From the NCBI RefSeq assembly GCF_005543295.1, contig NZ_SRSG01000013.1, forward strand, positions 1 to 64,000: DNA of 64,000 nt. The letters are read 5' to 3'. Position 1 is the first letter of the stretch, and each line of letters begins with the position of its first letter. Below the pieces are notes generated by a model. The model saw only the letters and a list, made by a program, of their open reading frames with translations. It had not been told where the DNA came from and did no database searches. This DNA comes from Halalkalirubrum salinum. GTDB taxonomy: Archaea; Halobacteriota; Halobacteria; Halobacteriales; Haloferacaceae. The position numbers were made by a program, and so were the translations under genes. Of the stretch, positions 33,619 to 42,429 are shown in pieces.

Positions 33619-34049
33619 CAGCGAGATCCCTCCGTTGTATCAGTGCTGTCGGGTGTGTCTGTTTCCATGGATGCCTCCTCGGCCGTGGCCGCTGTGGTGG
33701 CCTCGGCGGTATCAAGCAGCTCTCGACCGCCGTCGGTCAAGAGCGCGACGATCGAGCCCTCCTCCTCGCGCTTTGCGAGAAAGAGCGCGCCGTCGACGGC
33801 CACATCAAGCCCGATCGCGATGATCAGGAAGGCGGCCAAAAAGCCCTCCGAGGCGATCGTTCCCATGTCACCCTGGAGATCGAACATTGCATAGCCGATG
33901 TGGGCCACGATGCTTTCGCCCTCAGGGAACGCAACTGCGGTCCCGAACGAGGACTGCACGATTGCGACCGCCATCACGACGAACAGGGCGACCGCCGCGA
34001 GGCCCGGAACCAGGCTTGAACCGGAATTACCGGTCTCATCGGTTGTCAT
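33618..34049 (-). CDS. nuoJ2: NuoJ C-terminal part as a separate protein (NuoJ2)
   Basis: The 143-aa protein has two hydrophobic segments (about residues 14-34 and 68-88) and a long acidic Thr/Glu-rich tail. Its position after nuoJ1 with a 4-base overlap, and before nuoK, fits the known haloarchaeal arrangement in which subunit J is encoded by two genes, each giving part of the five-helix protein. The acidic tail after about residue 95 looks like a surface extension and is not part of the J fold. Identification relies on context more than motif. Confidence 0.8.
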   Translation of the reverse strand: MTTDETGNSGSSLVPGLAAVALFVVMAVAIVQSSFGTAVAFPEGESIVAHIGYAMFDLQGDMGTIASEGFLAAFLIIAIGLDVAVDGALFLAKREEEGSIVALLTDGGRELLDTAEATTAATAEEASMETDTPDSTDTTEGSR

Positions 34050-34306
34050 ACGCTACTCACCTCCGGATCGGTTCGCGTCAGCATCACGGCGAACGTGATA
34101 AGAATGAGAACCCCGCCGACGTACACGAGGATCTGCATCGCTGCGATGAACTCCGCTTGCAGCATCACGTAATGCACCGCGACGCTCAACAGCGCGCCGC
34201 CCAAAAGCAACGAGGCGTGAAACACGTCTCGGGCCAGGACGACGCCCAGGCTGCAGCCCAGTGTGATGAGGGCGAACAGCGCGAACGCGATGGTCTCATA
34301 AACCAT
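34046..34306 (-). CDS. nuoJ1: NuoJ N-terminal part as a separate protein (NuoJ1)
   Basis: The 86-aa protein has three hydrophobic helices and matches the N-terminal half of NuoJ, with the family segment VHYVMLQAEFIAAMQILVYVGGVLILITFAVML, which holds the pi-bulge helix TM3. The ATG at 34306 (MVYETIAFALF) is preferred; an upstream ATG at 34360 would add a polar 18-residue tail. The 181 bp between this start and the nuoI stop is the only real gap inside the locus. Confidence 0.92.
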   Translation of the reverse strand: MVYETIAFALFALITLGCSLGVVLARDVFHASLLLGGALLSVAVHYVMLQAEFIAAMQILVYVGGVLILITFAVMLTRTDPEVSSV

Positions 34307-34487
34307 TGTGTGTGTGTCCAGTAGGAATCCCTTTGAAGATTTCGAGAACGATCGGAACATCCCCCCGATAGCGGCATCGATGTATCACTAATCCGGACCA
34401 AAATTTTGCCTCAGTCCGAATATCCCAGCGGTTCACCGTGGATTCAACGGGGGTCGGCGTCGCGAGCGCGCGTCTGGTCGCTGATGA

Positions 34488-34949
34488 TTACTGGTAATCG
34501 ATTTCGCCGTCGCCCTCGCCAACCCACGCGCTCCGATCGGGGTTCCGCGAGTTGAGCGGGTCGATCCCTTTGTACCACGGAACGTTTTTGAGCTGTTCTT
34601 TGTTGTAGACGAAGTCGTTTTTCGTGTCCGCGGTGAACTCGAAGTTCTGCGTCAGCAAGATTGCGTCCACCGGGCAGACCTCCTCACAGAGCCGACAGTA
34701 GATACACTGCCCGATGTGAAGATTGTACTGTTCGCCGTTGCGCATGTCGTCTTGAACGATCTGGATCGTATCGTTCGGACAGACGTTCTCACACTGTCGA
34801 CACCAGATACAGCGCTCTTGGCTGAACTTGTGCACACCGCGGAAGCGCGGACTCACCTCGGGTGCAGTTTCTGGGTACTCGACGGTGAACGTCTTGCCGT
34901 CCAGCGCGTGTTTCATCGTCGTTGCCATCGATTTGAGTAGTCCGATCAT
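34488..34949 (-). CDS. nuoI: complex I 2x[4Fe-4S] subunit I
   Basis: Two complete ferredoxin motifs, CIWCRQCENVCP and CIYCRLCEEVCP, bind clusters N6a and N6b that hand electrons to NuoB. Length 153 aa, with an amphipathic N-terminal helix and a C-terminal acidic tail. It starts one base after the nuoH stop region. Because nuoEFG are absent, the electron donor that feeds these clusters is not NADH through the canonical module. Confidence 0.97.
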   Translation of the reverse strand: MIGLLKSMATTMKHALDGKTFTVEYPETAPEVSPRFRGVHKFSQERCIWCRQCENVCPNDTIQIVQDDMRNGEQYNLHIGQCIYCRLCEEVCPVDAILLTQNFEFTADTKNDFVYNKEQLKNVPWYKGIDPLNSRNPDRSAWVGEGDGEIDYQ

Positions 34950-34950
34950 A

Positions 34951-36036
34951 TTAGAGTAACACCCCCACGATTACTGCTGTGAGAACTAGGTTCCCAAAGG
35001 AGAGCACGAGCATCCCCTTCCAACCAATTTCGATAAGTTGATCGATCCGCACCCGCGGCAGCGCCGAGCGTGCCCACTGGGTGAACAAGAAGAACGCCCA
35101 CATCTTGATCACGAACCAGACGAACCCTGGAACGAACGACAGCGCCGAAATCGGCGCAGCCGCCCCGCCGAGGAACACCACGGCCATGATCGCGCCGCCG
35201 AGGAAGATGTGGATGAACTCCCCGAGGTAAAACAGCACGAAGTACACAGAGGAGTACTCCGTCTGGTAGCCAGCGACGATCTCCGTCGGCGCTTCCGGAA
35301 TGTCGAACGGATTGCGGCCGATCTCAGCCATGTTCGCGACGAGGAACAACACGAACGCGAACGGATTCACGAACGCGTACCACGCCGGAATCGAAACGCC
35401 GGCGATCGTCACGAGCGCATCGCCTTGCGCGGCGACAATCTCGCTCATCTGTAATGTCCCCGCAAAGATCACGACCGACAGCGCGGTGATAATAAGCGGG
35501 ATCTCATAGGCGATGTTCTGTGCAACCGCCCGAAGCCCACCCATGAGCGAATACTTGTTGTTCGATGAGTAGCCGGCCATAATCAGCGCGACCGACGCAA
35601 TCGAGGCGAACGCGAAGACGATCGCGAGTCCTGCTTCTGGATCCGCGAGGTGGAAATTAATCGGGCCGAGATCGCCCATCGGAATGACCGCAAACCCGAG
35701 CAGTGCCGACGCTGGGAGCACTATCGGTGCCAGATCCCACGAGGGACGATCGACACCCTCAGGGACGATCAACTCTTTCGAGAGCAATCGCACCGCGTCA
35801 GGGATGATCACGAGGATCCCGAACGGACCGATCCGATTTACGGCGATTCGGTCGGTGAACGCCGCGGTGATCTTTCGTTTTGCCCACGGACCGGCAACTG
35901 CCGTCATCGCGAGCATGATGTTCGCGATCAAGAACGCGCCGATCAGGCCACCGACGATCTCACCGAGCACGCCGCTCAGTCCTAACATGCTGGCGATCTG
36001 TTCGGGCAACAACGCCGACTGGAGTGGAGCCGCCAT
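34951..36036 (-). CDS. nuoH: NADH-quinone oxidoreductase-like subunit H
   Basis: NuoH forms most of the quinone-binding chamber and joins the peripheral arm to the membrane. The 361-aa protein has about eight or nine helices and the recognised segments AEIGRNPFDIPEAPTEIVAGYQTEYSS and the RIGPFGILVIIPDAVRLLSKE loop near the N terminus. Its start shares a base with the nuoCD stop. Confidence 0.97.
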   Translation of the reverse strand: MAAPLQSALLPEQIASMLGLSGVLGEIVGGLIGAFLIANIMLAMTAVAGPWAKRKITAAFTDRIAVNRIGPFGILVIIPDAVRLLSKELIVPEGVDRPSWDLAPIVLPASALLGFAVIPMGDLGPINFHLADPEAGLAIVFAFASIASVALIMAGYSSNNKYSLMGGLRAVAQNIAYEIPLIITALSVVIFAGTLQMSEIVAAQGDALVTIAGVSIPAWYAFVNPFAFVLFLVANMAEIGRNPFDIPEAPTEIVAGYQTEYSSVYFVLFYLGEFIHIFLGGAIMAVVFLGGAAAPISALSFVPGFVWFVIKMWAFFLFTQWARSALPRVRIDQLIEIGWKGMLVLSFGNLVLTAVIVGVLL

Positions 36037-37700
36037 CAGCGATCCACCTCACCGAGCACGATGTCGAGGCTGCCGAGCGCGGCGATCATGTCAGGGACGT
36101 ACTCGCCGTTGGACATCTCCGGTAGCGTCTGGAGATTCGAAAAGCACGGGCTGCGAATCTTAAATCGCGCGGGTTTTTCCGTTCCGTCCGCACGCATGTA
36201 GATGCCGAGTTCGCCTTTTGCGCCCTCGACCGCGCGGTAGATCTCCTTGTCGTCGTCCGGACGCAGCGTCCGTGGGACGTTCGACTGGATGTTGCGTTCG
36301 TCTTCTGGCCAGTCTTCGAGTAGGTCGATGCACTGTTCGACGATTTTCGCAGACTGCTCGACTTCGAGCATCCGGACGAGCAGTCGGCTGTAGTTGTCAC
36401 AGCCATCTTTGACGATCACGTCCCAATCGAGTTCGTCGTAGTAGCCGTACGGATCGTCCCGGCGGAGATCGTAATCGATTCCCGAGCCGCGGGCGACGGG
36501 TCCGGTCGCACCATAGCTCTTTGCGACCTCCGGCGGCAGAATACCGGTATCGACCGTCCGCATCTGCAGGATCTCGTTGCCTGTCACGAGGTCGTGGTAC
36601 TCCTCGAGGTGTTCGGGGAGTCGATCGAGATAATCGCGCGTCATCTCGAAGAACTCCTCGCGTGGTTCCGGCAGGTCCCAGACGACTCCACCGAGCCGGA
36701 AGTAGTTGAACATCAGTCGCTGGCCGGTCAGGTCTTCGAGGATGTTCTGGACTTCCTCGCGATCGCGGACCGCGTACATGAAGATCGCCGTGAAGTCACC
36801 GTAGACGTCCAGCGCAAACGTGCCGAGTGCGAGGAAGTGTGCGGCCATCCGACACAGTTCTGCACCCATTGTGCGGATAATCTGCGCGTACTCGGGGACC
36901 TCAATATCGTTGAGATCTTCGGCCGCCCGTGCATAGGCCCACTCGTTGAGCAGCCCTGCAGAAATGTAGTCCCAGCGATCGGGATACGGCATAATCTGGT
37001 GCCGATACGTCTTCGTCTGACACATCTGCTCCTCACAGCGGTGCAGATACCCGATGTCGGATTCGACGTCGGCAACCTGCTCGCCGTCCAGCGTCGCCTT
37101 TACGTGGAGCACGCCGTGGGTTGCCGGATGATGCGGCCCGATGTTGAGGAACATGGTGTCGCTGTCGGAGTCAGATCGTTGATCCTCCTGTAGCGGGTTC
37201 GCGTGCTCGCGGAGCGAGACGATCTGTGGCCGATCCTGATCGTAGTCCATCGACAGCGGATGACCTTGCCAGGTATCGGGCAGCAGAATTCGACGGAGAT
37301 CTGGGTGCTCGTCGTAGTCAATCCCGATCAGGTCGTAGGCCTCTCGTTCGTGCCAATCAGCAGTCCGAAACACCGGTTCTGCGGACTGGCTGACTGGATG
37401 TTCTTTGTCTGCAGGCACGACGACACTCGCCTCCTGGGTCGGGTCGTCGTATTTTTTCAGGTGGTAAATCGACTCGTAGCGGTCCTCATACTCCTGGGCG
37501 GTGACACACGAGAGGTGATCGAAGCCCGCATCGTCGCGGAGGCGTCGAAGCGCGTCCTGAACGGTGTCTGGACGGATGACGAAGCCAGGCGCATTGACGT
37601 GGTCTTCGCGATCGATCACGAGATCGCCGAGCAGTTCGGCGAGTTCGTCCGCAGACTGTCCCTCCTCGACAGTGTCAGGCAGTTGTTCTTCGAGGCTCAT
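36036..37700 (-). CDS. nuoCD: fused complex I subunits C and D
   Basis: The 554-aa protein joins NuoC (about residues 20-170, with DWHEREAYDLIGIDYDEHPDLRRILLP) to NuoD (about 185-554, with GPHHPATHGVLH, LHRCEEQMCQTKTYRHQIMPY and YDLRRDDPYGYYDELDWDV). NuoD houses the quinone site together with NuoB. C-D fusion occurs in several bacteria and archaea. The linker between them is acidic and Ser/Asp-rich. The junction with nuoB upstream is a 4-base overlap. Confidence 0.96.
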   Translation of the reverse strand: MSLEEQLPDTVEEGQSADELAELLGDLVIDREDHVNAPGFVIRPDTVQDALRRLRDDAGFDHLSCVTAQEYEDRYESIYHLKKYDDPTQEASVVVPADKEHPVSQSAEPVFRTADWHEREAYDLIGIDYDEHPDLRRILLPDTWQGHPLSMDYDQDRPQIVSLREHANPLQEDQRSDSDSDTMFLNIGPHHPATHGVLHVKATLDGEQVADVESDIGYLHRCEEQMCQTKTYRHQIMPYPDRWDYISAGLLNEWAYARAAEDLNDIEVPEYAQIIRTMGAELCRMAAHFLALGTFALDVYGDFTAIFMYAVRDREEVQNILEDLTGQRLMFNYFRLGGVVWDLPEPREEFFEMTRDYLDRLPEHLEEYHDLVTGNEILQMRTVDTGILPPEVAKSYGATGPVARGSGIDYDLRRDDPYGYYDELDWDVIVKDGCDNYSRLLVRMLEVEQSAKIVEQCIDLLEDWPEDERNIQSNVPRTLRPDDDKEIYRAVEGAKGELGIYMRADGTEKPARFKIRSPCFSNLQTLPEMSNGEYVPDMIAALGSLDIVLGEVDR

Positions 37701-38398
37701 GGTGAGTCACCCCAGTTGTACCGCATGACGAGGTCGTCGGTGTCAATATCCTCGGCGAGTTGCTCGACGATTTCGTCGCGTTCGAGGTCGCCGAACTGTT
37801 CGAGCTCGTAGGGCTTGACCACAACCGGCGAGGATTCACCGTTTGCGATCCGCTCTTGGAGCTTCGCGACTCCGTAGACGAGCGCTTCGGGCCGTGGTGG
37901 ACAGCCGGGGATGTGGATGTCGATCGGGATAACCTCCTCGGCACCCTTGATGACGTTGTATCCCTCCTGAAACGGCCCGCCGGAGATGGTACACGAGCCC
38001 ATACCGATGACAAACTTGGGCTCCGGCATCTGGTCGTAGACGCGCTTCATCCGCGGGGCGAACTTCGAAACGATCGTCCCGGGGATGATGATGACGTCGG
38101 CCTGCCGCGGTGACGCACGGGGGACGCCCGCGGCGAAGCGGTCAAGATCGTGTTTGACCGCGTAGGTGTGCATCATCTCGATGCTGCAGCAGGCGATCCC
38201 AAACTGCAGCATGAACATCGAGGAGCCACGAACCCAGTTCATGAACTTGTCGAACTTCGTGAGGATGAACGGGGTCGAGCCGAACGCCTCGCGCAGCCGC
38301 GAGTTAAACCGATCGTCCTGGCCCGCGAGTCGGGCGTCGCGCGTTTCGGTCAGTACTTTCGAGTCGTCGGTGACAAAGGGGTGTTGTTGGCTGCTCAT
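37697..38398 (-). CDS. nuoB: complex I [4Fe-4S] subunit B (cluster N2)
   Basis: NuoB carries cluster N2, the last electron relay before quinone. The Cys pair CC in FGIACCSIEMMHTY, the Cys in IGMGSCTISGGPF and the Cys in HIPGCPPRPEALVYG give the four ligands. Length 233 aa with a 45-residue charged N-terminal extension beyond the usual start. Coupled by 4-base overlaps to nuoA and nuoCD. Confidence 0.97.
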   Translation of the reverse strand: MSSQQHPFVTDDSKVLTETRDARLAGQDDRFNSRLREAFGSTPFILTKFDKFMNWVRGSSMFMLQFGIACCSIEMMHTYAVKHDLDRFAAGVPRASPRQADVIIIPGTIVSKFAPRMKRVYDQMPEPKFVIGMGSCTISGGPFQEGYNVIKGAEEVIPIDIHIPGCPPRPEALVYGVAKLQERIANGESSPVVVKPYELEQFGDLERDEIVEQLAEDIDTDDLVMRYNWGDSP

Positions 38399-38808
38399 GC
38401 GTCTTGTTTTTGTGTCTTACGACGGGTAGCGCGGGGACTTTTGATCCACTCGACCGCACCGTTCCGCCACGCCCATACGAGACCGATCACGAGGATACCG
38501 ATGAAAAGCAACATCGGCCCGAGTGCTCGTGTAAGGCCGACCGTGCTCACCGCGTCGTTGTAGATGACGGCCCACGGGAACACGAGGACGGTTTCGATGT
38601 CGAACACGACAAACAGCAGCGCAACCATGTAGTATTGGATGTTAAACTTGAAGCTGCGGGCTGTGCCGGTCGGTATCTCACCGCTCTCGTACGTAGCGCT
38701 TTTACCTTGTTCGGGTACGCTTGGGCGAAGCAGCGCCGACACGACCATCATCGCGATGGGGATGCCCACGCCGATAAGCGCCAACGCACCGATTGCGATC
38801 CATGACAT
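38395..38808 (-). CDS. nuoA: NADH-quinone oxidoreductase-like subunit A
   Basis: The 137-aa protein has three helices and the family segment FKFNIQYYMVALLFVVFDIETVLVFPWAV, whose Asp and Glu line the quinone-chamber loop. It is the first gene of the locus. Upstream on the minus strand CTTATACC lies about 43-50 bases from the start, which would give a short 5' leader. No other gene is cotranscribed before it: purE reads in the same direction but begins far upstream and ends 135 bp away. Confidence 0.96.
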   Translation of the reverse strand: MSWIAIGALALIGVGIPIAMMVVSALLRPSVPEQGKSATYESGEIPTGTARSFKFNIQYYMVALLFVVFDIETVLVFPWAVIYNDAVSTVGLTRALGPMLLFIGILVIGLVWAWRNGAVEWIKSPRATRRKTQKQDA

Positions 38809-38943
38809 TCCGAATTCTCCGTAACGTCTGAGCGTTAGGAACCCACCGGTATAAGCGTTGATTTTCTGCCCCCGCTGTCAACCGAACAATACCTCACGAC
38901 GATCGACCGATACCGCAAGACAACACACCGTAATCAAAAACAG

Positions 38944-39558
38944 TTACTCGTCGAAGCCGTCTCGGCCACGATCGTGCAGCCGCTTCGACACGTCCCCAAC
39001 GCCGCTTTGCAGCTCTTCGTGGTAGGCAACGAGCCGATCGCGGAGTTCGGCGTGTTCGCGCGAAAGCACTTGTACTGCCGATAGCGCGGCATTGAACGAC
39101 TTGCCCGCGTCGACGGCGACAATTGGCGCACCCGTGGGCATCCCGATAACCGAGTCGACGGATTTCTCCTGGACTGGGACGCCGATTACCGGAATCGGGT
39201 AGGCGATTGAGGCGGTCATGTTCGGCAGGTCAGCTGATTTCCCACCCGCCCCGGCGATGAGTACGTCAAGGCCGCGATCGGCCGCCGTCTCGCCGTAGAC
39301 GTACATCAGTTCGGGTGTGCGGTGTGCGGAGACAACGTAACTCTCGAACGTAAATCGACTTTCCGGCGGATTCTCGAAGTCAGTCTGTTCAGCGAAGCCG
39401 AGTTCGAAGAGCGCCTCGTACGCGCCGTCCATCGTCGGCAGGTCCGAATCCGATCCCATGATGATCCCTACGTCGGGGGTTTCGGCGGGATCGCGGTTCT
39501 GTTCGGCTTCGGCTTCAAGTCGATCGATCAGGGTTGAAACGCTTTGTGGAAGTGCCAT
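38944..39558 (-). CDS. purE: N5-CAIR mutase PurE
   Basis: PurE rearranges N5-CAIR to CAIR in purine synthesis. The class I active-site motifs are present: MGSDSDLPTM, SAHRTPELM and GAGGKSADLPNM. Length is 204 aa because of an N-terminal helix (residues 1-25) and a C-terminal charged extension relative to the roughly 165-aa bacterial enzyme. It follows purK with 6 bases between, and the two probably form one transcript. Confidence 0.96.
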   Translation of the reverse strand: MALPQSVSTLIDRLEAEAEQNRDPAETPDVGIIMGSDSDLPTMDGAYEALFELGFAEQTDFENPPESRFTFESYVVSAHRTPELMYVYGETAADRGLDVLIAGAGGKSADLPNMTASIAYPIPVIGVPVQEKSVDSVIGMPTGAPIVAVDAGKSFNAALSAVQVLSREHAELRDRLVAYHEELQSGVGDVSKRLHDRGRDGFDE

Positions 39559-39564
39559 TTGTGA

Positions 39565-40731
39565 TCACTCGAACGTCAGGTCTGCAGTGAGGTCTCTCGC
39601 GTTCGCCAGGAGTGTTTCGATCGCGTTCGGGTCTGCAGCATCTGCGGTAGTATCCGTCACAGTGACGTGGCCCATCTTCCGTAGTGGTCGAACCTCACGC
39701 TTGCCATACCAGTGTAGGCTGGCGGTCGGCGATTCGAGGATAGGATCGACACCGGTGAGGATTGCGGCCGCAGGCTCGTCGACATCTCCGAGGATATTGA
39801 CGCTTACCGTCGGCTCACGGAGTTCTGTCGAGCCAAGCGGCCAGCCAAGAACCGCGCGGATGTGGTTTTCGAACTGCGAGGTTCGAGCGCCTTCGATCGT
39901 CCAATGCCCCGAGTTGTGTGGCCGCGGTGCGATCTCGTTGACCAGAATCTCGCCACCTTGGGTCTCGAAGAGCTCGATTCCGTAGACGCCGCGCCCATCA
40001 AGCATGTCGAGAACGTCTGTGGCAACCTCGGTTGCTCGATCGCGGACCTCGGCGTCAGCTCGCGGCGGCGAGACGCTCTCGCGGAGAATTTCGGCCTCGT
40101 GAATCGTCTCGGTGACGGGATAGGTTGCGACCTCATCGGCACCTTTGACGCCGATCACCGACAGCTCTCGTTCGAACGGGACAAACGCCTCCGCCATCGC
40201 ATCGCCGCCGACCGCAGAGAGGGCGGCTTCAGCCTCGTCGGGTTCGATCGCCGGCGCGTTACCGCGACCGTCGTAGCCGCCGCGACGGGCCTTCACCATT
40301 ACCCCATCAAGTTCTTCGATCGCGTGCACGAGATCACGCTCTCCACCGACGCCAACGAACTCCGGCACCGGAATCCCGGCATGCGCAAGCGCCTCGTTTT
40401 GGACGAGTTTGTCCTGGATCGTCCGAAGCGTGTCTGGATCGGGATGAACGGGGACGTCGTACGCCTCACTCACGCGATCGAGCACGTCGGGATCGGCCAG
40501 TTCGATCTCGAAGGTGAGCAGATCGACTCGCTCGGCAAGTCGCTCGACAGCCTGCTCGTCGTCGAAGTCTCCCACGACCTGTTCGCGCGCAACCAACGAC
40601 GCAGGGCACTCGGGAGTTGGATCAAGGACCACAAGTTCGACGCCGAGCGGGGCGGCCGCCTCTGCAAGCATCCGTCCGAGCTGACCGCCGCCGATCACGC
40701 CGATCGTCGGTCCGGGAATTCGTCGTGTCAC
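39565..40731 (-). CDS. purK: N5-CAIR synthase PurK
   Basis: PurK is an ATP-grasp enzyme that converts AIR, bicarbonate and ATP to N5-CAIR, the substrate of PurE. Recognisable parts are TIGVIGGGQLGRMLAEAAAPLG at the N terminus, VMVKARRGGYDGRGN in the ATP-binding part and EIAPRPHNSGHWTIEG. I propose a GTG start at 40731, because TTTATGC lies 25-31 bases upstream on the minus strand (40762 to 40756) and the next ATG at 40773 would lie inside that promoter. That gives 388 aa. Divergent from ribH. Confidence 0.93.
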   Translation of the reverse strand: MTRRIPGPTIGVIGGGQLGRMLAEAAAPLGVELVVLDPTPECPASLVAREQVVGDFDDEQAVERLAERVDLLTFEIELADPDVLDRVSEAYDVPVHPDPDTLRTIQDKLVQNEALAHAGIPVPEFVGVGGERDLVHAIEELDGVMVKARRGGYDGRGNAPAIEPDEAEAALSAVGGDAMAEAFVPFERELSVIGVKGADEVATYPVTETIHEAEILRESVSPPRADAEVRDRATEVATDVLDMLDGRGVYGIELFETQGGEILVNEIAPRPHNSGHWTIEGARTSQFENHIRAVLGWPLGSTELREPTVSVNILGDVDEPAAAILTGVDPILESPTASLHWYGKREVRPLRKMGHVTVTDTTADAADPNAIETLLANARDLTADLTFE

Positions 40732-40755
40732 GGTCGATCGATTACGGATGATACT

Positions 40756-40762
40756 GCATAAA
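40756..40762 (-). promoter_or_regulatory. TATA box of the purK-purE operon
   Basis: TTTATGC on the minus strand lies 25-31 bases before the proposed GTG start at 40731. It supports a leaderless GTG start for purK. Confidence 0.45.
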
Positions 40763-40854
40763 CGTTCCCACAAAGGACGGATGAATAGTCACAAACTTGG
40801 ATACGATCGGCCGCGAACGGTAGTTCTTTGCGGCAACCACGATATCGGTGAGCT

Positions 40855-41259
40855 ATGGTAAGACTTGGGCTCGTCGTCGCACAGTTCAACTCGTCTGTGA
40901 CCAAACCGATGCGCGAGGCCGCGGAGGCGGCTGCGGACGAACGGAACGCCGAAATTGTCGAGAAGATCGAGGTTCCGGGCGCATACGACTCGCCGCTGGC
41001 AGCCGATCGGCTGGCGCGGCGGTCGGATGTTGAGGCCGTTGCGGTGCTCGGCGCAATCGTGACGGGTGATACCGAACACGATCGAGTAATTGGTGACGCA
41101 ACCGCGAAATCGCTGACTGAGGTGAGTCTCGATCGGGACAAACCCGTGACCTTCGGCGTGAGCGGCCCGGGAATGAGTGCTGCGGAGGCACGTGAACGGA
41201 CTGACAAAGGAGCGGAAGCGGTAAACGCAGCGATCGACATGGTTGAGGTACTAGCATGA
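40855..41259 (+). CDS. ribH: 6,7-dimethyl-8-ribityllumazine synthase
   Basis: RibH condenses the ribulose-derived 4-carbon unit with the pyrimidine intermediate in riboflavin synthesis. The 134-aa protein has the archaeal form of the family: VVAQFNSSVTKPM at the substrate site, VPGAYDSPLAADRL, VAVLGAIVTGDTEHDRVIGD with the catalytic His, and VTFGVSGPGMS. Its stop overlaps the following aminotransferase start by 4 bases (an ATGA junction), implying one transcript. Confidence 0.95.
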   Translation: MVRLGLVVAQFNSSVTKPMREAAEAAADERNAEIVEKIEVPGAYDSPLAADRLARRSDVEAVAVLGAIVTGDTEHDRVIGDATAKSLTEVSLDRDKPVTFGVSGPGMSAAEARERTDKGAEAVNAAIDMVEVLA

Positions 41260-42407
41260 CACTGGACTTTGCGGACCGAGTCGAGCGGGTCGAGCCGAGC
41301 GCAACGCTCGCGATCAGCAACCTTGCGAGCGAACTGGAAGCAGAAGGCAAAGACGTGGTCGACCTCTCGGTCGGCGAGCCGGATTTCCCGACGCCCGACA
41401 ACGTCGTCGAAGCCGGGAAAGCGGCCATGGACGCCGGCCACACCGGGTACACATCCTCGAACGGGATCCGCGAGCTTCGAGCGGCGATCGCCGAGAAGCT
41501 CCGCGGCAACGGCCTCGACGCCGACGCAGACGAGATCATCGTCACACCCGGCGGCAAGCAGGCGCTCTACGAGGTCATCAACACTCTCATCGACGGTGGT
41601 GACGAGGTCGTCCTGCTCGATCCTGCCTGGGTGTCCTACGAGGCGATGGTCAAACTCGCCGGTGGATCGCTCTCGCGGGTCGATCTCTCTCCGTACGAAT
41701 TCCAACTGGAACCCGCGCTCGACGATCTGGCCGAGGCCGTCTCCGACGACACAGAGTTGCTCGTCGTGAACTCCCCGTCGAACCCGACGGGCGCAGTGTA
41801 CTCCGACACAGCACTGGAGGGCGTCCGCGATCTGGCAGTCGAACACGACATCACCGTCATTTCCGATGAAATCTACGAGCGAATCGTTTACGGCGTCGAG
41901 CAGACGTCACTCGGCTCGCTTGAGGGCATGGGCGATCGCACGATCACAATCAACGGCTTCTCGAAGGCCTTCTCGATGACCGGCTGGCGGCTCGGTTACT
42001 TCCACGCCCCCGAGGCACTCGTCTCGCAGGCGGGCAAACTGCACTCGCACTCGGTGTCGTGTGCGGTCAACTTCGTCCAACACGCCGGCGTCGAAGCACT
42101 CTCGTCGGCTACCGACAACGCGGTCGAAGAGATGCGTGTCGCATTCGCCGAGCGCCGGGATATGCTCGTCGAGCTGTTGGCCGACCACGGCGTCGACGTG
42201 CCGGTCGGCGACGGCGCGTTCTACATGATGTTGCCCGTCGACGACGACGATCAGGCGTGGTGTGAGGGTGCGATCGAAGATGCACAGGTTGCGACCGTAC
42301 CGGGCAGCGCGTTCAATGCGCCAGGCTACGCGCGGATCTCCTACGCTGCAAGTGAGGAACGACTTCGCGAGGCGGTCGATCGGCTCGCAGAGAACGGCTA
42401 CCTGTAG
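41256..42407 (+). CDS. class I/II aminotransferase (aspartate aminotransferase type)
   Basis: The 383-aa PLP enzyme has the fold-type I landmarks: VVDLSVGEPDFPTPDNVVEAG, the PLP-contacting NSPSNPTGAVY, the ISDEIYERIVYG Asp and Tyr, the Schiff-base Lys in INGFSKAFSMTGWRLGY, and the substrate-binding Arg in GYARISYAAS. Transfer between aspartate (or aromatic/broad amino acids) and 2-oxoglutarate is expected. Coupling to ribH is unusual functionally but plain in the sequence. Confidence 0.93.
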   Translation: MTLDFADRVERVEPSATLAISNLASELEAEGKDVVDLSVGEPDFPTPDNVVEAGKAAMDAGHTGYTSSNGIRELRAAIAEKLRGNGLDADADEIIVTPGGKQALYEVINTLIDGGDEVVLLDPAWVSYEAMVKLAGGSLSRVDLSPYEFQLEPALDDLAEAVSDDTELLVVNSPSNPTGAVYSDTALEGVRDLAVEHDITVISDEIYERIVYGVEQTSLGSLEGMGDRTITINGFSKAFSMTGWRLGYFHAPEALVSQAGKLHSHSVSCAVNFVQHAGVEALSSATDNAVEEMRVAFAERRDMLVELLADHGVDVPVGDGAFYMMLPVDDDDQAWCEGAIEDAQVATVPGSAFNAPGYARISYAASEERLREAVDRLAENGYL

Positions 42408-42429
42408 GCAACGATTGTACGGCCGCCTG

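Noticed and set aside
40732-40854. purL-type arms in the purK/ribH divergent promoter, suggesting a purine regulon
   Set aside because: Only ACAAACTTGG resembles the purL arm ACAAACGTGA, with no partner arm, so the match is not better than chance.
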